A DNA stretch of 12,087 nt. Source: Glaciecola sp047637355 (GTDB lineage Bacteria > Pseudomonadota > Gammaproteobacteria > Enterobacterales > Alteromonadaceae). The notes beneath the pieces are model-generated. The model saw only the letters and a program-made list of their open reading frames with translations. It searched no databases and was not told the DNA's origin. The stretch covers positions 1 through 12,087 of the forward strand of contig JBLIKA010000100.1 in assembly GCA_047637355.1 (NCBI GenBank), written 5' to 3'. Positions within the stretch are counted from its first letter, which is position 1. Every line of letters starts with the position of its first letter. Made by a program: the position numbers and the translations under genes. Positions 6,738 through 12,087 of this stretch are shown in pieces.

Positions 6738-8558
6738 ATGAACTCAATTATTCAAGAAGTAACGCAACGTATCATTGAACGTAGTAAAAACACGCGCCAA
6801 GCGTATTTAAATAAAATTGAAAAAGCTCGCAAAAATGGGCCTTTGAGAGGTTCATTGTCTTGCGGTAATTTAGCGCATGGGTTTGCTGCTTGTGGAAAAG
6901 AAGAAAAATCTGATTTACGCAATATGGTAAAAGCCAATGTGGCGATTATTTCATCATACAATGATATGTTGTCAGCGCATCAGCCATACGAAGATTACCC
7001 TCAAAAAATTAAGCAGGCAATTAGGGATGTGGGCAGTGTTGCACAATTCGCAGGCGGCGTTCCAGCTATGTGTGACGGTGTTACTCAGGGCACTCCTGGC
7101 ATGGAATTAAGTTTGATGAGTCGTGATAATATTGCTATGGGCGCAGCCATTGCTTTGTCACACAATATGTTCGACGCGACCATTATGATGGGCATTTGTG
7201 ACAAAATAGTGCCAGGTCTATTGCTTGGTGGTTTGACCTTCGGTCATTTACCAACGGTGTTTGTGCCAGCAGGTCCGATGCCATCCGGTTTACCAAACAA
7301 AGAAAAAGCACGCATTCGTCAAGCTTATGCAGAAGGCAAAGTGGGTCGTGATGAACTGCTTGAAGCCGAATCTCAATCATATCATTCTGCTGGTACTTGC
7401 ACGTTTTATGGTACGGCAAACAGTAACCAGATGGTGGTTGAAGTTATGGGACTGCATTTGCCTGGGGCTTCATTTGTTAATCCGGGTACGCCACTGCGCG
7501 AAGCCCTTACAAAAGCAGCTTCTGTGCAGGCAACTCGTATCACTGATTTAGGCGAGAACTATATGCCAATTGGGCATATCGTTGATGCCAAGGCAATGGT
7601 CAATGGTATAGTTGCATTGTTAGCAACTGGGGGTTCTACCAATCATACGATGCACTTAGTTGCAGTTGCGCGCGCCGCTGGCTTGATTGTGAATTGGGAT
7701 GATTTTTCTGACCTATCCAAAGCAATACCGTTGCTTACCCGAATTTATCCTAACGGTTCTGCCGACATTAATCATTTTACGGCCGCTGGCGGCACGGGTC
7801 TGTTGTTCAAGGAGCTGTTAGACGCGGGTCTACTGCACAACGATGTAAATACGATTTGTGGCAGAGGACTAGAACAATATACGAAAGAGCCTATTTTGCG
7901 TGACGGCGAATTGTTATGGGTTGATGGTCCAAAAGAATCACTTGATAAAGCGGTCTTAACGACAGTTGGTGCAGCATTTAAACCAGACGGTGGTTTGTCG
8001 GTACTTAAAGGTAACATTGGTCGTGCTGTTATGAAAACATCAGCCCTGCGTGAACCCAATTGCCATATCAAAGCGCCTGCGGTTGTTTTTGAAGATCAAT
8101 ACGCTTTCGATAAAGCATTTAACGACGGTGACTTAAACAAAGACTGCGTTGTTGTTGTTCGATTCCAAGGTCCTGCAGCAATTGGGATGCCTGAATTACA
8201 CCGTTTAACACCACCACTAGGTGTATTGCAAGACAATGGGTTTAAGGTAGCACTCGTGACAGATGGCCGTATGTCCGGCGCTTCTGGTAAAGTGCCAGCA
8301 GCTATTCATGTAACACCGGAGGCCTACAAAGGTGGGTTAATCGCGAAAGTCAAAAATGGTGATGTGATTGAGTTAAATACGGCAACAGGTGAGTTTATTC
8401 TGCATGTTGACGAAGCCGAATTATCCTCACGTGAACCAGCAACGATGGATTTAACAGATAGCCACATAGGAATGGGAAGAGAGATTTTTAGTGGCATGCG
8501 TGCATCTCTTTCGGGTGCCGAAGAAGGCGCGTGTTCATTATTCGTTGAGCAAGAGTAG
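6738..8558 (+). CDS. edd: Phosphogluconate dehydratase (6-phosphogluconate to KDPG)
   Basis: Dehydrates 6-phosphogluconate to 2-keto-3-deoxy-6-phosphogluconate, the first ED-specific step, using an iron-sulfur cluster. The 606 residues match E. coli Edd (603 aa) and the IlvD/Edd family. Signatures are MCDGVTQGTPGMELSL (Cys112), MMGICDKIVPG (Cys154) and SAGTCTFYGTANSNQ (Cys221); these cysteines are candidate cluster ligands. LATGGSTNHTMHL and VTDGRMSGASGKVPAAIHV mark the C-terminal half. The frame is open back to 6717 inside pgl, but ATG 6738 has AGGAG (6728-6732) five bases upstream and gives the normal N-terminus, so the seven extra residues are rejected. Only eight bases separate it from pgl. 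Confidence 0.97.
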   Translation: MNSIIQEVTQRIIERSKNTRQAYLNKIEKARKNGPLRGSLSCGNLAHGFAACGKEEKSDLRNMVKANVAIISSYNDMLSAHQPYEDYPQKIKQAIRDVGSVAQFAGGVPAMCDGVTQGTPGMELSLMSRDNIAMGAAIALSHNMFDATIMMGICDKIVPGLLLGGLTFGHLPTVFVPAGPMPSGLPNKEKARIRQAYAEGKVGRDELLEAESQSYHSAGTCTFYGTANSNQMVVEVMGLHLPGASFVNPGTPLREALTKAASVQATRITDLGENYMPIGHIVDAKAMVNGIVALLATGGSTNHTMHLVAVARAAGLIVNWDDFSDLSKAIPLLTRIYPNGSADINHFTAAGGTGLLFKELLDAGLLHNDVNTICGRGLEQYTKEPILRDGELLWVDGPKESLDKAVLTTVGAAFKPDGGLSVLKGNIGRAVMKTSALREPNCHIKAPAVVFEDQYAFDKAFNDGDLNKDCVVVVRFQGPAAIGMPELHRLTPPLGVLQDNGFKVALVTDGRMSGASGKVPAAIHVTPEAYKGGLIAKVKNGDVIELNTATGEFILHVDEAELSSREPATMDLTDSHIGMGREIFSGMRASLSGAEEGACSLFVEQE

Positions 8559-8563
8559 TCAAT

Positions 8564-9523
8564 ATGAGTATGATGTTCGTAGCTGATGTAGGTGGTACAA
8601 ATATACGCTTGGCATTAGTAAAGAATGGTGCGTTGCAACAAATTACTAAATATTTGTGTAACCAGTTCGACACCATCACCGACGCAATTAACCAGTTTGC
8701 GATTGATGTAAATGTTGACGGTTTCGAGCATGGTTGTATCGCTATTGCGTGTCCAGTAAATGATGATTTTGTAAAAATGACGAATCATACCTGGGCATTT
8801 TCTAAACGTGTATTGCAAAATGAATTGAGCTTAAACCGCCTTTTAGTGATTAACGATTTTTCGGCTGTCGCCTTTTCATTACCTACATTGTCGAGCCAAC
8901 AAATCATTCAAATTGGCCGAGGTGAACCTGTCGAAAACGGCAATATTGCCGTTTTTGGGCCCGGCACGGGTTTAGGTGTTGAACATCTTACTTGGACTGA
9001 TAGTGGTTGGCAGACTCTTGATGGTGAAGGGGGCCACGTTGATTTTGCTCCAAACGATGAACAAGACCTGATAGTTTGGCGTTATATAAAAGCAAAACTA
9101 GGCCGAGTAGCTGTTGAAGAACTGCTGTCCGGAAGAGGTCTTGTTAATATCTATAAGGCACTCGCAGCTGATGCAGGTCTTGAAGTTCAGTATAATGACC
9201 CTGCTGATATTACAAAGCATGCGCTCGCCAATACCAATCCAACATGCGTTAAAGCTGTGCAGCAGTTTTGCCGAATTATGGGAAGTTTTGCAGGCAATTT
9301 AGCATTGAATCTTTGTACCACTGGAGGTGTTTTTATCGGCGGTGGTATCGCGCCTCGTTTGGGCGACTTTTTTGCTAATAGTGAATTCCGCCAAAAATTT
9401 GAAGACAAAGGCAATCTGGCTGGCTATGTCAAAAATATTCCTACCTACTTAATTAATGAACCCGACCACGGATTACTGGGTGCATTAGCGTATTTACTAC
9501 AACAAACCAAAGAGAAACATTGA
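8564..9523 (+). CDS. glk: Glucokinase
   Basis: Phosphorylates free glucose to glucose-6-phosphate with ATP, supplying Zwf. The 319 residues match the E. coli-type bacterial glucokinase family (321 aa). The N-terminal ADVGGTNIRLAL (7-18) is the phosphate loop, VINDFSAVAF carries catalytic Asp98, and VFGPGTGLGVEHL is the second glycine-rich motif. GEGGHVDF (155-162) has the conserved Glu155 and His158, and LLSGRGLVNIY follows. It is not a ROK-family kinase, since the ROK zinc-binding cysteine motif is absent. It starts five bases after the edd stop with only a modest AAGAG upstream; ATG codons also occur at residues 3 and 4. Its place inside the ED operon implies uptake of free glucose by a non-PTS route. 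Confidence 0.95.
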   Translation: MSMMFVADVGGTNIRLALVKNGALQQITKYLCNQFDTITDAINQFAIDVNVDGFEHGCIAIACPVNDDFVKMTNHTWAFSKRVLQNELSLNRLLVINDFSAVAFSLPTLSSQQIIQIGRGEPVENGNIAVFGPGTGLGVEHLTWTDSGWQTLDGEGGHVDFAPNDEQDLIVWRYIKAKLGRVAVEELLSGRGLVNIYKALAADAGLEVQYNDPADITKHALANTNPTCVKAVQQFCRIMGSFAGNLALNLCTTGGVFIGGGIAPRLGDFFANSEFRQKFEDKGNLAGYVKNIPTYLINEPDHGLLGALAYLLQQTKEKH

Positions 9524-10158
9524 TGATGAATAACTGGACCTTCTCCTCAGAAGAAATTTTTAACCAAGGACCGGTTGTACCTGTTCTCGTGATTGAAAAT
9601 GTTGAAGATGCTGTGCCTATAGCGAAAGCGCTGATAGCGGGTGGTATTAATGTATTAGAAGTGACGCTGCGCACGGAAGCTGCAATGGATGTTATTCGCG
9701 CGATTGCTAAAGCGTTACCTGATGTGTATATCGGTGCAGGTACAGTGACTAATCGTGAGCAATTAAAAGCGGTGACTGAAGCGGGTGCTAAATTCGCCAT
9801 TAGTCCTGGCTTGACTGCAGATTTATTGCAAGCCGGTAAAGAAGGAACAATCCCTCTTATTCCGGGCGTCTCAAATATTTCAGATTTGATGAAAGCTAAA
9901 GATGCTGGTTATAACCATTTGAAATTTTTTCCTGCAGAAGCTGCGGGTGGTGTGAATGCACTAAAATCAATTGGTGGACCATTCCCTGACATCACATTTT
10001 GTCCTACTGGTGGTATTAGCCCAAGCAATTATAAAGAGTACTTGGCGTTGCCGAATGTTAAATGCTGCGGTGGTTCATGGTTAGCGCCAGCTGATGTGAT
10101 TGAAAGTAAGCAATGGTCGAAAATCACTGAACTTGCTAAACAAGCGGTCAAAGTTTAG
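9523..10158 (+). CDS. eda: KDPG aldolase (2-keto-3-deoxy-6-phosphogluconate aldolase)
   Basis: Cleaves KDPG to pyruvate and glyceraldehyde-3-phosphate, the last ED-specific step. It is a class I aldolase forming a trimer of barrels. The 211 residues are collinear with E. coli Eda. GPVVPVLVI opens the first strand, VLEVTLRTE holds the general base Glu46, and GAGTVTN follows. ISPGL is next, and HLKFFPAEAAGG holds the Schiff-base Lys134. FCPTGGISPSNY is a phosphate-binding loop. The frame could start at TTG 9520, ATG 9523 or ATG 9526. ATG 9523 is chosen because GAG (9512-9514) lies eight bases upstream; ATG 9526 would align exactly with the E. coli start. ATG 9523 overlaps the glk TGA by one base. 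Last gene of the operon. Confidence 0.96.
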   Translation: MMNNWTFSSEEIFNQGPVVPVLVIENVEDAVPIAKALIAGGINVLEVTLRTEAAMDVIRAIAKALPDVYIGAGTVTNREQLKAVTEAGAKFAISPGLTADLLQAGKEGTIPLIPGVSNISDLMKAKDAGYNHLKFFPAEAAGGVNALKSIGGPFPDITFCPTGGISPSNYKEYLALPNVKCCGGSWLAPADVIESKQWSKITELAKQAVKV

Positions 10159-10170
10159 TTAACGCGTTAA
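10159..10170. repeat. 12-bp perfect palindrome directly after the eda stop
   Basis: TTAACGCGTTAA follows the eda TAG with no gap and overlaps the start of the terminator palindrome by three bases. It is too short and lacks a loop for a good hairpin, so its meaning is unclear. Confidence 0.4.
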
Positions 10171-10193
10171 ATGGAGTGTTAACACTCCATTTA
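10168..10193. terminator. Palindromic terminator after eda
   Basis: A perfect 26-base palindrome (13-bp arms, core GGAGTGTTAACACTCC) starts nine bases after the eda stop. As RNA it can form a hairpin with a small loop. The following U tract is weak (ATTTATAAT), so termination may be inefficient. Because of its symmetry it could also end the convergent mutarotase transcript, whose stop is about 105 bases away on the other side. Confidence 0.6.
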
Positions 10194-10213
10194 TAATCGC
10201 TTAATTAGCTAGC

Positions 10214-10291
10214 ATGTTATTTATTGCCCTGGTTTTTATCTACTGGGTCTCTGTTGGCATGATCTTTATTAGCCGACAGAGCATTAACTAA
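10214..10291 (+). CDS. Possible 25-residue hydrophobic small protein (weak)
   Basis: An ATG frame of 25 codons, ending in TAA, lies between eda and the convergent mutarotase gene. The peptide is strongly hydrophobic (MLFIALVFIYWVSVGMIF, then ISRQSIN), which would make a single membrane-spanning helix with a polar C-terminal tail. No recognised family. There is no good ribosome-binding site upstream and no obvious promoter of its own; it could only be reached by read-through of the eda terminator. A chance frame in AT-rich DNA is a serious alternative. Confidence 0.2.
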   Translation: MLFIALVFIYWVSVGMIFISRQSIN

Positions 10292-10297
10292 CGAGTG

Positions 10298-11182
10298 TTA
10301 TCCAATGATCTGCACTAATTCATGTATCTCTTGCGCAGCTATTACGGTTCCTTGAGTTAATGAGGCTTCAATACAGAGCATGTTGAGATAGCCATTGTCT
10401 TGCATATCAGTCATAGCTTTACTTTTTTCTTGCCACGGATTCCATATAACAACGGAGTCATGTCCATGTTGCTCTATGCTAATTTTATCATGTTGCAAGT
10501 TCACCTGAATAAACTCAAACTGATTGTCTTCGTCTTGCAGATGGATCCTATCCGTTTCACTGCCGATTAAATAGGGTATTGGCTGCTCGAATATACCGTT
10601 CTCTCTGGTCTTATCAATATATCTTCCTTCAACGCCCATTATTTTAGTGTGATGAATATCAGTGATATTAAAATAAGTATGCAGTGCCGCTGTAATTTTT
10701 ACCGGTTGTTCACTTTTATTTTTAGTACTGAGCTTGATGCTGCATTTTTCTGAAAAGGTGACTTCAAGATAAGTTAACAGATTGTTAGAAAAACCATACA
10801 AACCAAGTTGAGTAGGACTTAATGTTATTATTGTCGACTCGGGGGTCTCTTCAATTCCAATAACACGCCAATCTTGAGTGCGCACAAAACCATGAGGAGG
10901 TAATTTGCGACCTTTGTTTGCTGTGAGGTCAGGATAAATACCACCAAACCATGGCCAGCATATAGGTACGCCTCCGCGTATCGGTTTGCTTTTATCGAAT
11001 GTCGCAGTTTCGCTTAACCATAGTCGCTCTTTGCCATCAGAGTTTGGTATAAAACTGAGTAGATGAGCACCGAAAAGAGCTATTTCAGCTTTGCAGTGCC
11101 TATTAGCAACCTTCAATGTCTGCAACTGTTCTCTGTCACCGGTCGAAACTGTGGAATATTGTGTATTCATATGCGTATACAT
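10298..11182 (-). CDS. yeaD: Glucose-6-phosphate 1-epimerase (D-hexose-6-phosphate mutarotase, YeaD family)
   Basis: Interconverts alpha and beta anomers of hexose-6-phosphates, helping supply the beta form used by Zwf. It is a 294-residue galactose-mutarotase-fold protein. Family motifs are FGAHLLSF (37-44), RGGVPICWPWFG (69-80), HGFVRTQDW (97-105) and ALHTYFNITDI with the probable catalytic His168. MLCIEAS near the C-terminus carries the probable catalytic Glu272. No signal peptide, so cytosolic. ATG 11182 has GGA at normal distance upstream; ATG 11170 (residue 5) is an alternative. It is downstream of gapA in the same direction, the order also found in E. coli (gapA-yeaD), but two hairpins separate the genes here. 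It converges on the ED operon. Confidence 0.9.
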   Translation of the reverse strand: MYTHMNTQYSTVSTGDREQLQTLKVANRHCKAEIALFGAHLLSFIPNSDGKERLWLSETATFDKSKPIRGGVPICWPWFGGIYPDLTANKGRKLPPHGFVRTQDWRVIGIEETPESTIITLSPTQLGLYGFSNNLLTYLEVTFSEKCSIKLSTKNKSEQPVKITAALHTYFNITDIHHTKIMGVEGRYIDKTRENGIFEQPIPYLIGSETDRIHLQDEDNQFEFIQVNLQHDKISIEQHGHDSVVIWNPWQEKSKAMTDMQDNGYLNMLCIEASLTQGTVIAAQEIHELVQIIG

Positions 11183-11202
11183 GCAGTTTTCCGAATTGCT
11201 AA
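11174..11202 (-). promoter_or_regulatory. Possible yeaD promoter overlapping its 5' end
   Basis: On the minus strand TTAGCA (11197-11202) and TATACG (11174-11179) form a -35/-10-like pair with a 17-base spacer; each box matches the sigma-70 consensus at four of six positions. If used, transcription would begin close to ATG 11170 and give a nearly leaderless message starting at residue 5. Weak evidence, given because little other room for a promoter exists downstream of the hairpin at 11209-11231. Confidence 0.2.
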
Positions 11203-11206
11203 AAGT

Positions 11207-11231
11207 AAAAAGACGGCTTATAGCCGTCTTT
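11207..11231 (-). terminator. Second Rho-independent terminator downstream of gapA (or leader hairpin of yeaD)
   Basis: A perfect 10-bp stem with GC-rich centre (AAAGACGGCT, 11209-11218, pairs with 11222-11231) and a three-base loop. In minus-strand RNA it runs straight into a U-rich stretch (CUUUUUACUUUU). It is 72 bases past the gapA stop and ends only 24 bases before the yeaD start. Confidence 0.8.
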
Positions 11232-11271
11232 ATGTGTTTCGTTTGAAGTAACTTACAGACTGAGTCGCTTT

Positions 11272-11296
11272 AAAAAATTACGCTACTAAAGCGTAA
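11272..11296 (-). terminator. First Rho-independent terminator directly after gapA
   Basis: A 7-bp inverted repeat, TTACGCT with AGCGTAA and a five-base loop (11278-11296), lies seven bases beyond the gapA stop. In minus-strand RNA it is followed at once by six U (complement of 11272-11277). Shorter and less GC-rich than the next hairpin, but the layout is that of an intrinsic terminator. Confidence 0.65.
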
Positions 11297-11302
11297 ACTA
11301 CC

Positions 11303-12087
11303 TTATTTAGAAATATGTGCAACCAAATCTAAAATCCGGTTTGAATAGCCAACTTCGTTATCATACCAAGCCACGACTTTTACAAACGAATCGTTAAGTG
11401 AAATGCCTGCCGTAGCATCAAAAACGCTTGATAAGGTATCGCCGATAAAGTCTTGCGATACAACTGCATCTTCAGTGTAACCAAGTATACCTTTTAATGT
11501 TCCCTGGGAGGCTTCCTTCATAACTTCACAAATTTTTGCATAGCTCGCAGGCGTTTCCAAGTTAACGGTTAGATCAACTACAGAGACGTTTGCTGTAGGC
11601 ACTCTGAACGCCATCCCAGTTAGTTTACCGTTCAGTTCAGGAATTACTTTACCAACAGCTTTTGCAGCGCCAGTCGATGATGGAATGATGTTTTGAGAAG
11701 CACCACGACCACCACGCCAATCTTTCGTTGAAGGTCCATCAACTGTTTTTTGAGTCGCTGTTGTTGCGTGCACCGTAGTCATCAAACCGTCTTTAATACC
11801 AAATGCATCATTCAATACTTTTGCAATAGGTGCTAAGCAGTTAGTTGTGCAAGACGCGTTAGAAACAATTGTTTCACCCGCATATTTAGCGTGATTAACG
11901 CCCATGACAAACATTGGAGTATCGTCTTTCGACGGCGCTGATAACACGACTTTCTTTGCGCCCGCAGCAATATGCTTTTCTGCTGTCTCTTTGGTTAAAA
12001 ATAAACCGGTCGCTTCAATCACAACATCAGCATTAACGGCGTCCCAAGCTAAGTCTTCCGGGTTTCTTTGGGCAGTAACTCTGATAC
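11303..12087 (-). CDS. gapA: Glyceraldehyde-3-phosphate dehydrogenase, C-terminal part (5' end outside window)
   Basis: Oxidises and phosphorylates glyceraldehyde-3-phosphate to 1,3-bisphosphoglycerate with NAD+. It takes up the triose made by Eda and also serves gluconeogenesis. The frame is open at the window edge (it begins RVTAQRNPEDLAWD); about 260 residues are visible and about 70 N-terminal ones, including the GFGRIGR cofactor motif, are missing. The first ATG/GTG-like codon in view (12022, GTG) is an internal valine, not the start. Seen here: SNASCTTNC with the catalytic Cys (codon 11849-11851), GLMTTVHATTATQ with the catalytic His (codon 11768-11770), DWRGGRGASQNIIPSSTGAAKAVG, and WYDNEVGYSNR near the C-terminus. 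Sequence follows E. coli GapA closely to the final HISK. Its promoter, a likely HexR target, lies outside the window. Confidence 0.96.
   Translation of the reverse strand, partial: IRVTAQRNPEDLAWDAVNADVVIEATGLFLTKETAEKHIAAGAKKVVLSAPSKDDTPMFVMGVNHAKYAGETIVSNASCTTNCLAPIAKVLNDAFGIKDGLMTTVHATTATQKTVDGPSTKDWRGGRGASQNIIPSSTGAAKAVGKVIPELNGKLTGMAFRVPTANVSVVDLTVNLETPASYAKICEVMKEASQGTLKGILGYTEDAVVSQDFIGDTLSSVFDATAGISLNDSFVKVVAWYDNEVGYSNRILDLVAHISK

Noticed and set aside
7261..7551. 96-codon plus-strand frame inside edd
   Set aside because: Out-of-frame shadow of edd, which is collinear with its family through this whole stretch.
9453..9800. 115-codon minus-strand frame opposite glk/eda
   Set aside because: Lies antisense to two certain genes and its Ala/Ser/Thr-rich product looks like a shadow of the eda codon pattern.
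10249..10281. 10-bp imperfect hairpin (CTCTGTTGGC with GCCGACAGAG) as a terminator for the mutarotase gene
   Set aside because: Thirteen-base loop and no U tract on either strand; in minus-strand RNA one pair becomes a mismatch. The palindrome at 10168-10193 is the better candidate.
11242..11256. TTGAAGTAACTTACA downstream of gapA as a HexR site
   Set aside because: Only about 11 of 15 positions match and it lies in a 3' region between gapA and its second terminator, not at a convincing promoter.
1..12087. Mobile element, CRISPR array, defence island, biosynthetic cluster or other undescribed system
   Set aside because: No transposase, integrase, regularly spaced repeats, tRNA-linked attachment site or cluster of unknown genes was seen; nearly all long frames are recognised core-metabolism enzymes with uniform character.

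Overview
The window is a block of core central-carbon metabolism from a gammaproteobacterium, most likely a marine Alteromonadales (Alteromonas / Glaciecola / Paraglaciecola type). Evidence: moderately AT-rich DNA, proteins that read as close relatives of E. coli and Shewanella enzymes along their whole length, and a hexR gene divergent from an Entner-Doudoroff (ED) operon with HexR-type operators between them. The genus is inferred; no sequence comparison was run.

Layout, left to right. (1) 1-222, plus: the 3' end of a thioredoxin gene. It converges on a minus-strand gene across a shared terminator at 266-293. (2) 374-1558, minus: a saccharopine-dehydrogenase-like / trans-acting enoyl reductase family oxidoreductase of unknown substrate. 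(3) 1665-3113, minus: pykA. (4) 3195-4046, minus: hexR. (5) 4047-4518: a 472-bp divergent control region with one HexR operator near each gene (4150-4164 and 4429-4443). (6) 4519-10158, plus: a tightly packed operon zwf-pgl-edd-glk-eda, ending at a palindromic terminator. (7) 10298-11182, minus: a glucose-6-phosphate 1-epimerase (YeaD family). (8) 11303 to the window edge, minus: the C-terminal three quarters of gapA, followed by two consecutive hairpins.

How the genes work together. Glk phosphorylates glucose. The YeaD-type mutarotase equilibrates the anomers of glucose-6-phosphate. Zwf and Pgl oxidise it to 6-phosphogluconate. Edd makes KDPG, and Eda splits KDPG into pyruvate and glyceraldehyde-3-phosphate. 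GapA starts the lower pathway and PykA ends it. HexR, whose known effector is KDPG, can tie expression of the set to ED flux. No sugar transporter, 6-phosphogluconate dehydrogenase or phosphofructokinase lies in the window.

I found no mobile element, CRISPR array, phage gene, tRNA or rRNA, and no evidence of an undescribed system. Points worth a second look are mostly regulatory: the HexR site architecture, the terminator-packed gapA-yeaD junction, a palindrome ahead of the oxidoreductase, and a possible 25-codon hydrophobic ORF after eda. Several starts were moved from the longest open frame to a better-supported internal codon (oxidoreductase, hexR, edd, eda).
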